Shown piece by piece: positions 26,444 to 34,897 of a stretch of DNA of 64,000 nucleotides. How positions within the stretch are numbered: position 1 is the stretch's first letter; the number at the start of each line of letters is the position of its first letter. Position numbers and translations under genes: made by a program. Source of the stretch: CAZCDS01 sp964497585 (GTDB lineage Bacteria; Desulfobacterota; Desulfomonilia; Desulfomonilales; Desulfomonilaceae); assembly GCA_964497585.1 (NCBI GenBank), contig CAZCDS010000011.1, positions 62,001-126,000 on the forward strand. The letters are read 5' to 3'. Under the pieces are notes generated by a model. It did no database searches and was not told the origin of the DNA. It saw only the letters and a program-made list of their open reading frames with translations.

Positions 26444-28560
26444 ATACAATCGATATTGATGTGGGCGGCACGTTCACCGATCTTGTGGCCGGCTACAACG
26501 GTGAATTCATATTCAAGAAGATGCCTACCACCCCGTACGACCTGTCGGTTTGCTTCTTGAACGTCATCGAAGAAGCGGGCAAGGAACTCGACCTGGATAC
26601 TGATGAGTTTCTTCCAAAGGTCGACCTCCTCCGCTACTCGACGACCGTTGCCATGAATCGTCTCATTGAGCGTACAGGCCCTCGACTGGGGCTCATCACA
26701 ACTGAGGGACACGAGGATTGCAGCCTCATAGGCAAAGGTGCCCAATGGGTTGATGGAACGCGAGTCTCGGAGAGAAGAAACCTGGCGGTTCAAAAGAAGC
26801 CGGAACCGCTCATTCCACGAGATTGCATAGTCGGTGTGCGGGAAAGGATCGACTCTTTCGGAACGGTCTTACGACCCTTGGTCGCCGAGGATGTGCGCAG
26901 GAAGGTCCACTATCTCGTTGACAAGGGCGTAAGAGGGTTTGTCGTTTCGCTGTTGTGGTCTCACCTCAACCCGTCGCACGAGCGAATGATCAAGAAGATC
27001 ATCAGGGAGGAATACAAGGAATTTTACCTGGGGTACCTTCCGGTGGTCCTGGCAAGCGACGTGATCGGTAGGTCGGGGGAATACCAGCGAAGCATGACCG
27101 CAATACTCGATGCATATTTGCATCGAGCCATGCAGATTGAATTGTCCGCCATGTGGGACAAGCTGAGGGAATACCAATACGCCGGCCCGTTCATGATGGT
27201 GCACAATTCGGGCGGCATGGCCGAGGTATTCAAGACCGACGCAGTACGGACATACAGCGCGGGCCCTGTTGCCGGTCTGATCGGCTCGTACCGGCTTGCG
27301 CAGGAGTTGGGATTCCGAAACGTCATCGCAACGGATGTGGGAGGAACCAGCTTCGACGTCGGTCTGGTGGTGGAGCAGAATGTGCGGAACTACGAGTTCC
27401 GTCCGATTCTCGACAAATGGATGGTCGGCATAACCATGCTTCAGACCATCTCCATCGGAGCAGGTGGCGGCTCCATTGCGTGGCTGAACGAGTTGCTGGG
27501 GAATCGTCTCGAAGTGGGACCCCAAAGTGCGGGGTCTTATCCGGGCCCGGTCTGTTACGATCAGGGTGGAGAGGAACCCACGGTAACGGACGCGGACCTC
27601 GTGCTAGGGTACATAGATCCGGACTTTTATTTCGGCGGGCGTATGATACTCAATAGGGCAAAGTCTGAGGAAGCAATCAAGACACGCATTGCCGATCCTC
27701 TCGGTATTTCCGTACAGGATGCCGCGCTGCTCATACGAAAGATAGTCGATGACAATATGGGCGCGGCAATTCGAAAGGAAATCCATTTACGAGGATACGA
27801 TCCCAAGGATTTCGCCCTGTTCGCGTTCGGAGGAGGCGGTCCCACGCATGTGGCCGGATACATGGGGGAACTCCCTGAATCGGTGATTTTCCCCTTTTCC
27901 CCGGTATTCTCCGCCCTGGGCTCGTCGGTCATGGATATCAAACACATTTATGAACGGTCCAAGCGGTTCATGCTGATGCAACCCGGAACCAAAGAATTCA
28001 CCACGGAGTATGAGGAGTTCAATTCCGTTGTCGAGGACCTCATTGAGCAGGCTCAAAAAGAGCTTTCCGGCGAGGGCCTCCCGGTGGACAAGGCAGTCTT
28101 TCAACTCGAGCTGGACATGCTATACGGAGGCCAGGTGCACAGGAAGCGGTCCAGCTCCCCCATGCTGTTCATAAAGTCTCCCGAGGACGTCAAGGCAGTG
28201 TACGACGCGTTTGAAAAAGAATTTAGCGAAACGTTCAGTCCACTCGTGGTGCACCCGGAGGGCGGTGTGTACGTGGAGAGTTTCGTTGTAACCGCGTCCA
28301 TTCCGGCAGAAAAACCGAAGCTGACCACGTACGATTCGGCGGGGCCGGATGCTTCTGAGGCCAAGAAAGGTTCCAGAGACTGTTACTGGGGCAACGGCAA
28401 ATTCGAGGAAACCCCGGTTTACGCATATGAGGACCTTAAGGCAGGAAATGAGATAGCGGGGCCGGCCATTCTCGAAGCGGAATACACCACCGTCGTGATT
28501 CCACCGGGTTTTGTCTGCTCGCTGGATCAACACTTGTTCGGACGCATTCGGCGAGTCTAG
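26440..28560 (+). CDS. HyuA/ApcC-like carboxylase subunit, operon 2
   Basis: 706 residues starting at a GTG that overlaps the small-subunit stop by four bases, with GGAGG upstream. It has I-D-I-D-V-G-G-T-F-T-D, A-T-D-V-G-G-T-S-F-D-V and H-N-S-G-G-M-A. Much of the sequence follows the second HyuA of operon 1 (for example R-T-G-P-x-L-G-L-I-T-T and I-G-K-G-A-Q-W), so these two are the closest paralogue pair among the four HyuA chains. Role as for that subunit: ATP-dependent activation in a ketone-carboxylase-type complex. Confidence 0.87.
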   Translation: MNTIDIDVGGTFTDLVAGYNGEFIFKKMPTTPYDLSVCFLNVIEEAGKELDLDTDEFLPKVDLLRYSTTVAMNRLIERTGPRLGLITTEGHEDCSLIGKGAQWVDGTRVSERRNLAVQKKPEPLIPRDCIVGVRERIDSFGTVLRPLVAEDVRRKVHYLVDKGVRGFVVSLLWSHLNPSHERMIKKIIREEYKEFYLGYLPVVLASDVIGRSGEYQRSMTAILDAYLHRAMQIELSAMWDKLREYQYAGPFMMVHNSGGMAEVFKTDAVRTYSAGPVAGLIGSYRLAQELGFRNVIATDVGGTSFDVGLVVEQNVRNYEFRPILDKWMVGITMLQTISIGAGGGSIAWLNELLGNRLEVGPQSAGSYPGPVCYDQGGEEPTVTDADLVLGYIDPDFYFGGRMILNRAKSEEAIKTRIADPLGISVQDAALLIRKIVDDNMGAAIRKEIHLRGYDPKDFALFAFGGGGPTHVAGYMGELPESVIFPFSPVFSALGSSVMDIKHIYERSKRFMLMQPGTKEFTTEYEEFNSVVEDLIEQAQKELSGEGLPVDKAVFQLELDMLYGGQVHRKRSSSPMLFIKSPEDVKAVYDAFEKEFSETFSPLVVHPEGGVYVESFVVTASIPAEKPKLTTYDSAGPDASEAKKGSRDCYWGNGKFEETPVYAYEDLKAGNEIAGPAILEAEYTTVVIPPGFVCSLDQHLFGRIRRV

Positions 28561-28583
28561 CCGGGGAAGAGGAGGTACATCAA

Positions 28584-30647
28584 ATGGCAATAATGAGCCC
28601 TGAAGAAAAATTGGAAATGATTAAACCCACGCCGGCCGATGAGGACGAACTTCGATGTGTGGAATCCCTTGCCCCGGGAGACTATGAAGTAGGCTACGAG
28701 AGGATGAATAACATCCTGGACGAAGCCATGGAGGTCTTCGTCAGATCGTCCAGGAGTTCCATGGGGATTGCCGGAGATTCCATGGTGGCGGTGTTTACCG
28801 CCAAAGGGGATCTGGCCAACGCCAGTTGCGGGACGTATCTTCACGCGGTTATCCAGCCGGTCCTCTTCAAGTTCATCCTGAAAACCTACAAGGAGAACCC
28901 CGGGATTTACGACGGCGACATCTGGTTCACCAATGACGCGTTGTATGGAGGCATCCACAATCCGGACGTGGTGGTGAAAGTCCCCGTTTTCTACAAAGGG
29001 GAACTCATTGCATGGACGGGGGCGGCGGTCCACACAACTGAAACCGGTGCCAGTGAGCCGGGAGGCATGCCCATTAATGCGAACGCGCGTTTCCTAGAAG
29101 GCATGAACTTCCCTCCGTTCAAGATCGGCGAAAACTTCCGAATAAGAGATGACTTCATCGAGGTGATGGGCGCCTTCGGCATCCGGGCACCACAGATGGT
29201 GATAATCGACCTTAAGGCTCGTGCAACGGCTGCTGACAGGGCTCGACGAAGAATCGTGGAGTTGTGCGACGAGAAGGGCGTCGACTATGTAAAGGGCATT
29301 CTCAGAAAAATGCTCATGGTTGCCGAGGAAGGGGCACGGAAGAAAATCCGCAGTTGGCCGGATGGTACATACAGTTGCGTGAACTTTTCCGACGGTGTTG
29401 GGCTGGAGACGGGACTCGTGCGTTCGAGCTGTCTTGCTCTCAAGAAAAAGGGCGAAAACTTGACTATGGATTTCACCGGTGTGTCGCCGGAGAATCCCTA
29501 TTCCTATAATGCGCATGTGCAAGCGGTCGTGGGACACATTTCGAATTTCGTATTCGAGTATGTGTTTCACGATTTGCCCATCAGCAGCGCGGCCTTTGCA
29601 CCTATAGACTTTATCTTTCCGGCCGGCTCCTGTCTGAACCCTGATGTCCGGGCGGCCACGAGCTGTGCGGTAATGATTGCCACAGGGGTAATGAGCGGTC
29701 TGCACAACTGCTTTAGCAAGATGATGTTCAGTAGCGAGGACATGTGGTCCCAAGCGTCGGCATCCCAGGGAAATGCGGGTAATGCCATGGTGCTGGCCGG
29801 CCTTTCTCAATGGAACCTGCCCTTTGCCGATATGCTCGCCTACTCGCTGAACAGTGAAGGTCAAGGTGGGAGACCGACCATGGACGGGGTAAATGCGTTC
29901 GGCTTTCCCTGGTGCGTTTACGGCCGCACTCCCGATGTGGAAGAAATGGAAAACGACTTGCCCTTGCTCATTCCGCTGTCCAACCACTGGAAAGACTCCT
30001 GCGGACATGGTAAGTATCGCGGGGGAGTTGGCACGGTTCAGATATGGGTTGCGCATCATGCACCCGCGGTTTTCTTCATGTCCATTTCCGACAACAGCAA
30101 AATGCAAACACCTCAGCCACTTTTCGGCGGATACGCCCCGTGCACCGTCCCGGGAATAAGTGTCGTGGGGGCCGATATCATTGAACGAATGAAGAATAAC
30201 GACGAGGAGTTCAGTTTGGATCCCTTTGAAATGCTTGCGGGCAGGACCGTCTCAGGCGAATGGATGCACGAGTTCTTTGCTCGGGCGACCCGGATGTTCC
30301 AAAAGGGCGATGTGATTACCTTTGGTTTCGCAACCGGAGGCGCCGGCTACGGAGACCCCCTCGACAGAGATCCCAAGCTCGTATTGCAAGACCTCAAGGA
30401 CCAGATGATATCGGACTGGACGGCCGAGAACGTATACAAGGTAGTGTACGATAAAGCGACCCTGAAACTCGACGAAGCGGCTACGGCTGAAGCACGTGAG
30501 AGGGAACGCAAAGCCCGGCTTGAACGAGGTAAACCGTACGACGAGTTTGAGAAGGAATGGATGGACCTGAAAGTCGATGACTCCATACTCAAGTTCTATG
30601 GCAAGTGGCCCACGGGTGAAGTGGTAAGTCCGGTTATTCGGATGTGA
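28584..30647 (+). CDS. HyuB/ApcD-like carboxylase subunit, operon 2
   Basis: 687 residues of the HyuB type: F-T-N-D-A-L-Y-G-G-I-H-N-P-D, T-E-T-G-A-S-E-P-G-G-M, D-S-C-G-H-G-K-Y-R-G-G and a C-terminal F-A-T-G-G-A-G-Y-G-D. The last motif reads T-G-G where operon 1 has S-H-G-G, a difference in a conserved loop that may reflect another substrate. GAAGAGGAGG precedes the ATG. A strong palindrome follows the stop by 17 bases. Confidence 0.87.
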   Translation: MAIMSPEEKLEMIKPTPADEDELRCVESLAPGDYEVGYERMNNILDEAMEVFVRSSRSSMGIAGDSMVAVFTAKGDLANASCGTYLHAVIQPVLFKFILKTYKENPGIYDGDIWFTNDALYGGIHNPDVVVKVPVFYKGELIAWTGAAVHTTETGASEPGGMPINANARFLEGMNFPPFKIGENFRIRDDFIEVMGAFGIRAPQMVIIDLKARATAADRARRRIVELCDEKGVDYVKGILRKMLMVAEEGARKKIRSWPDGTYSCVNFSDGVGLETGLVRSSCLALKKKGENLTMDFTGVSPENPYSYNAHVQAVVGHISNFVFEYVFHDLPISSAAFAPIDFIFPAGSCLNPDVRAATSCAVMIATGVMSGLHNCFSKMMFSSEDMWSQASASQGNAGNAMVLAGLSQWNLPFADMLAYSLNSEGQGGRPTMDGVNAFGFPWCVYGRTPDVEEMENDLPLLIPLSNHWKDSCGHGKYRGGVGTVQIWVAHHAPAVFFMSISDNSKMQTPQPLFGGYAPCTVPGISVVGADIIERMKNNDEEFSLDPFEMLAGRTVSGEWMHEFFARATRMFQKGDVITFGFATGGAGYGDPLDRDPKLVLQDLKDQMISDWTAENVYKVVYDKATLKLDEAATAEARERERKARLERGKPYDEFEKEWMDLKVDDSILKFYGKWPTGEVVSPVIRM

Positions 30648-30664
30648 TCGACGTCAACAGCTTT

Positions 30665-30684
30665 GGGGCGCCAAATGGCGCCCC
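30665..30684 (+). terminator. Perfect GC-rich palindrome after operon 2
   Basis: GGGGCGCCA, two bases, TGGCGCCCC: a nine-base-pair perfect stem directly after the HyuB stop. No T-run follows, so it is not a standard intrinsic terminator. It may stabilise the 3' end of the mRNA or act with Rho. Confidence 0.5.
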
Positions 30685-30856
30685 GAGGCCGCAAGAAAAT
30701 CACTGAGCTGCGGCCGGCATCGGCAAGGCTGCCGCCAAGCTGTTCACTCGGGAAGGAGGGTTGGTTTTTCTCGTCGAAGTGAAGGAAGCTGGCCTCCGAT
30801 TTGGAGTATTATGATAATCAATTTCATCGGTTGCAACGTATCTCAAGAGGAGAATC

Positions 30857-31816
30857 ATGGGCTCACGGGCAAAAAGGGAACGGTTGAAGAAGGGCAGACT
30901 GTTTGTTCCGTTGATCTTCTCATTCGGTGCCGTTCTGGAAGATCTAAGCATCGACCGGTTCCTGAACGACCCGACGAAGATCTCAAACACGCTGAGGACA
31001 ATCCAAGGCTATTTCAAAGTGGACGGCGTAGTGCCCTATGCCGACACCACCCTCCTTGCCGAATCTCTGGGTTGTGACGTGTCGACCGCGACATACCCGC
31101 CGAGGGTAAGTCCCTGGAAGGAGTGGCCTGACAACATGGAGGAACGGATTGCGAACCTCACCGAGGCTTCGCGAGTATCGACTGCTCTCGAAGTTAACAG
31201 GAGGCTTGACTCACTCCTGCCGGAATCCATTCTTGTAGGCCTCGTAACCGGTCCCTTGACACTGTCTGGCCAATTGACCGGTATGCCCGCCCATGAGATC
31301 CTTGAGCGGCCCGAGCTTCTCACAGCGGCCGCCAAGGCATCGCTCACTCTCACCAAAGCCATTAGTGAGACGGGTGTGGACATACTCATTGTCCACGAGA
31401 CTGAAATACCGCTACAGAAGAGTGATGCCGGCAAAGTTATCGGGCGAAGCTACGCCCCAATTTGGAACACGGCGAAATTCTACGACGTCTTGCCGCTCCT
31501 GATGGTGGAGCGATTCCCAACGGAGGATGCAGCCGCGCTCGGAAGAGCCGTCGACGGACTGCTTTATCCCGCAGGCGCTTTGGGCTCTCTTGCCAAGAAG
31601 CCCAAGAAACTGTCCCTCACTCTGCCCGTTGAACTTCTCGAAAGCGGGCCGGACGAGATTGAAGCGTTTCTCACCCGAGGAGAATTCGCGGCTGTACTGC
31701 AGTCGGCCAAGGTGTTTCTCGTGACGACGGATAGGGAAGTCCCCGAGACGGTTAACAAGGAACGGATGATCAGAAGCGTTCAGACGATACGCGACACACT
31801 GGCAAGAGAGTCGTGA
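30857..31816 (+). CDS. Uroporphyrinogen decarboxylase-fold (URO-D/methyltransferase-like) protein
   Basis: 319 residues. The N-terminal P-L-I-F-S-F-G-A, then D-G-V-V-P-Y-A-D-T-T-L-L-A-E-S-L-G, the central G-L-V-T-G-P-L-T-L-S-G-Q-L and V-D-I-L-I-V-H-E-T-E follow the URO-D barrel superfamily, which includes corrinoid-linked methyltransferases. The classical zinc-binding HxC of methylcobamide:CoM methyltransferases is not visible (V-H-E is found instead), and N-terminal haem-synthesis Arg motifs are not obvious either. A precise activity cannot be assigned. AGAGGAGAATC precedes the ATG. Its place between carboxylase and CoA-ligase genes suggests a part in the same pathway. Confidence 0.65.
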   Translation: MGSRAKRERLKKGRLFVPLIFSFGAVLEDLSIDRFLNDPTKISNTLRTIQGYFKVDGVVPYADTTLLAESLGCDVSTATYPPRVSPWKEWPDNMEERIANLTEASRVSTALEVNRRLDSLLPESILVGLVTGPLTLSGQLTGMPAHEILERPELLTAAAKASLTLTKAISETGVDILIVHETEIPLQKSDAGKVIGRSYAPIWNTAKFYDVLPLLMVERFPTEDAAALGRAVDGLLYPAGALGSLAKKPKKLSLTLPVELLESGPDEIEAFLTRGEFAAVLQSAKVFLVTTDREVPETVNKERMIRSVQTIRDTLARES

Positions 31817-32110
31817 AAACAAGAAGTTAATCTCGACACCAGTGCGACTTCAGAGAAATGACTTGGTGCATCGTGGCGCAGTTACGGTGTCTCATTTACG
31901 GCAACCATCCCTGCTCTGGGAGCGTCGGCCCCGGTGCTAGCCGCTTCGTCGCGAAGGCTCGGCAGGGAGGCGCGGACCCTGCCACGCGGTTTCACGAATA
32001 CGACACCGAGCTTGTGCAAGAGGGGTTCACTACGGACAAATACGCTCATGGCTATCTGTGCCAATGAGGGCACGATAGTCGCGAAAACATACAAGTGGAG
32101 GCCCGAAAAC

Positions 32111-33436
32111 ATGCAAGAATATCGTTCACATTGGTCGGAGAAGTATGAGACTTGTTCTGCCGACGAGTTTCGAAAGATTCAAAGCGATGCCCTGTTGAAA
32201 GAACTGAAATACGTGTTTGAGAAATCGGAATTCTACAAGCAAAAGTTCAGCGACGCCGGCGCGGAACTCGGCGACATCAAAGGGCTGGAGGATCTGGCCA
32301 AATTGCCGTTTACGGAAAAGAGCGAGTTGAGAGAAAGCCTGGCGGCGCAGCGCCCGCTGGGAAAGCACGCTGCAACTGATATCGGCAATGTTATTCGAGT
32401 CTACTCCACCAGTGGTACCACAGGCACGCCTACGTACATCGGTTTGACCGCCCATGATAGGGAAGTCTGGCGCGAAACTGCGATGCGCGCCATGTGGACG
32501 TGCGGGATGCGGCCTCACCATATCGTGCCTCTGCCGATAGGGACGTTCTTCATAGCCGCGTCATACGGCGAAGCCATCGAGAGCCTCGGGGCGACACTCG
32601 TACCGGTCGGCGTCGGAGCAACCGACCGACTCATCGGGGCAATAAACAACCTCGGTGCAAACTTCATTTTGAGCACCGCTTCGTTTCCGTTATATTTGAT
32701 AGACTATTGCGACAAGAAAGGGCTGGACCCTAAGGACCTCGGGATAAGGGGGTTCATGGTAGGAGGAGAGCCGGGAGGCGGAATACCCAAGATTCGAAAA
32801 AAGATGGAAGATGCCTATCGGGCTGAGGTTCGCGAGACTATGGGCAATGGTGACATGCTCGGTCTAATGTGGTCGGAATGCGAACACAAGAATGGTATGC
32901 ACTTCATTGCTCAAGGGGCCTGCCATTCAGAGATTATTGACCCGGTGACGGGAACCGTGCTGGATATCAGTACAGGCACTCAAGGAGAACTTGTCTACAC
33001 GTCCATTGATAGAGAGTGCCAACCGCTGATACGTTTTCGTACCCGCGATCACGTCGTTGTCACCCAAACCGAATGTGAATGCAGCCGAACAGGGTTCTGC
33101 ATCAAGTGCATCGGGAGGACGGACGACATGTTGATCGTATCGGGAGTGAACGTATACCCGTCTGCAGTGAAAGACATAGTGAGCACGTTTGCGCCACGCG
33201 TCACCGGCGAGATTGTCATCCTACTCGATGAGCCGCCGCCGGGAGCTAAACCACCGCTCAAAATAAAGGTAGAACACGGAGAGGACCCCGGTGATACAGA
33301 ACTTCTGGCGAAAGAAATTGAGCAGACGATTAGAGAAAAACTGATATTCAGCTCCAAGATACGTCTCGTACCGCCGGGGACTCTACCCAAATTCGAGTAC
33401 AAAGCAAAACTGGTGGAAGAGACGTACAAACGTTAG
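32111..33436 (+). CDS. Phenylacetate-CoA ligase-like (PaaK family) AMP-forming ligase
   Basis: 441 residues, the usual length for PaaK. The AMP-binding P-loop is Y-S-T-S-G-T-T-G-T-P-T, the adenylate motif is E-T-M-G-N-G-D, and the C-terminal lid has F-R-T-R-D, then I-G-R-T-D-D-M-L-I-V-S-G-V-N-V-Y-P-S. A CxC-xn-CxxC-like cysteine group (E-C-E-C-S-R-T-G-F-C-I-K-C) lies before the lid. These enzymes turn aryl or arylacetic acids into CoA thioesters. The start at 32111 has GTGGAGG upstream; longer starts from 31934 add non-homologous residues. The substrate is unknown, possibly an acid produced downstream of the carboxylases. Confidence 0.83.
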   Translation: MQEYRSHWSEKYETCSADEFRKIQSDALLKELKYVFEKSEFYKQKFSDAGAELGDIKGLEDLAKLPFTEKSELRESLAAQRPLGKHAATDIGNVIRVYSTSGTTGTPTYIGLTAHDREVWRETAMRAMWTCGMRPHHIVPLPIGTFFIAASYGEAIESLGATLVPVGVGATDRLIGAINNLGANFILSTASFPLYLIDYCDKKGLDPKDLGIRGFMVGGEPGGGIPKIRKKMEDAYRAEVRETMGNGDMLGLMWSECEHKNGMHFIAQGACHSEIIDPVTGTVLDISTGTQGELVYTSIDRECQPLIRFRTRDHVVVTQTECECSRTGFCIKCIGRTDDMLIVSGVNVYPSAVKDIVSTFAPRVTGEIVILLDEPPPGAKPPLKIKVEHGEDPGDTELLAKEIEQTIREKLIFSSKIRLVPPGTLPKFEYKAKLVEETYKR

Positions 33437-33548
33437 AGCTAACGATGAGTCATCCGAAAGTGCGCTCAATCAATGACCTGCCCCCCCAAAAAGTGATCCA
33501 GATTCTGAGTTAGCGTATGGCACTATCTGGCCCTCAAAGGAGGTCAGG

Positions 33549-33926
33549 ATGAAGCGGAAGCGCTTTTCGGTGGAGCAGATCATCAGGATGGGGCGGGAAG
33601 CGGAAGTTCATATTTCCCAGGAGAAGACTGTTACAGGCGTGAGTAGGGAGCTGGGGATTTCGGAAGAGACCTTTTACTGCTGGAGAAAAGAGCATGGGGG
33701 CATGAAGGTGCCCCCGGCCGGGCGCTTGAAGGAATTTGAGAAGGAGAACACACGATTGAAGAGGGCTGTTGCGGACTTAACCCTAGACAAGCTGATATTG
33801 CGAGCGGCGCTGCCGATGCGTCACGCGTCTGCAGAGAGACCTGGGGATATCGGAGAGATGTGCCTGCCGGGTCCCTGGCCAGGCCCGTTCCACTCAGAGG
33901 GTCACCTCGAAGCGGAAAGAGTCTGA
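33549..33926 (+). CDS. IS3-family transposase OrfA
   Basis: The first 85 or so of 125 residues are a standard OrfA: R-F-S-V-E-Q-I-I, the helix-turn-helix V-S-R-E-L-G-I-S-E-E-T-F-Y-C-W, and a leucine-zipper-like L-K-E-F-E-K-E-N-T-R-L-K-R. After about 33805 the frame no longer resembles the family, while the OrfB text begins in another frame, as expected where programmed frameshifting joins the two. OrfA binds the element's ends. Confidence 0.7.
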   Translation: MKRKRFSVEQIIRMGREAEVHISQEKTVTGVSRELGISEETFYCWRKEHGGMKVPPAGRLKEFEKENTRLKRAVADLTLDKLILRAALPMRHASAERPGDIGEMCLPGPWPGPFHSEGHLEAERV

Positions 33927-34692
33927 CCAGGCTCTGAGGGAGGCGATAGTGAACCTGGCTATCCAGTACGGTCGCTATGGCTATCGTCGGATCACTGCCC
34001 TTTTGAAACGAGATGGTTGAAAGGTCAGTCATAAGCGAGTGGAACGTATCTCGCGTCAGGAGGGGCTGAAGGTTCCTCAGAAGCAGCCCAAACGCGAACG
34101 TTTGTGGCTCAACGATCGGTCCTGTGTCAGGCTCCGGCCCGGCCATCGCCACCACGTCTGGTCCTATGACTGCATGGCAGACCGCACGCCTGATGATCGT
34201 CCCATCAAGATGCTGACGGTCATCGACGAATTCAGTCGGGAGAGCCTCGCTATGCTGGTGGAGAGAAGGCTCAACTCCTATGACGTGCTCCACTGCCTCA
34301 CGGATCTCTTCGTGACCCATGGACCACCTGAGCATATCAGATCGGATAACGGCTCAGAATTCACTGCCCACGCAGTACGCCACTGGCTTGAACGGACAGG
34401 TGTACGAACCCTCTTCATCGAACCGGGCAGCCCCTGGGAGAACGGGTACTGCGAAAGCTTCAATGGAAAGCTCAGAGACGAAGTCCTTGATCGCGAGATC
34501 TTCTACACCTTCGGGGAGGCGCAGGTGATCATCGAACGATGGCGCACGGAGTACAACACGTTCAAGCCGCACAGTTCTCTCGGGTACAGACCGCCGGCTC
34601 CGGAAGCCTTCTTCAAAAAGTTCATTGTCCAGAACATGCCGGAGATGATATCATATCTGAGGGAAATCCGTACACTGGAGACTCTAACTTAA
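33805..34692 (+). pseudogene. IS3-family transposase OrfB with nonsense codon
   Basis: The frame reads V-T-R-L-Q-R-D-L-G-I-S-E-R then G-Q-A-R-S-T-Q-R and Y-G-Y-R-R-I-T-A-L-L-K-R-D-G, then TGA at 34018-34020 where relatives have Trp (G-W-x-V-N-H-K-R). The DDE integrase core follows in the same frame: Y-D-C-M-A-D, R-S-D-N-G-S-E-F, and E-N-G-Y-C-E-S-F-N-G. All catalytic residues remain, but the stop should prevent a full-length protein. Confidence 0.75.
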
Positions 34693-34897
34693 AAGGTGGC
34701 TCAGGTTGTGGGGGCAGGTCACTCTCTAGAGGACAAAGCATCGAGCGAACTGAACAGGCGCTTGACCGCAGACAAATACCTCATAAGGAGCGACTGTCAA
34801 GCTGGGAAGCCGAAAGACCTGGCGAAGGCAATTGGGGGGCGCCACGTGCGCGTGCGGGAACAATGGCTCTGCTCGCAGCACTGATGGGAGCAAGAAG

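Larger units (their letters stand above)
33474..34721 (+). mobile_element. IS3-family (IS407-like) insertion element, decayed
   Basis: A 1248-base element bounded by inverted ends: TGACCTGCCCCC at 33474 and its complement GGGGGCAGGTCA ending at 34721. The match continues imperfectly for about 40 bases (GAGTTAG inside the left end, CTAACTT inside the right). It encodes OrfA and OrfB in different frames. No target-site duplication is visible (CAA on the left, CTC on the right). It is inserted between the PaaK-like and AacS-like ligase genes and may separate a former operon. Confidence 0.8.

Noticed and set aside
15063..30647. Annotation of the two operons as hydantoinase or 5-oxoprolinase
   Set aside because: Each operon has two distinct HyuA chains and a zinc-ribbon small subunit, which those enzymes lack.
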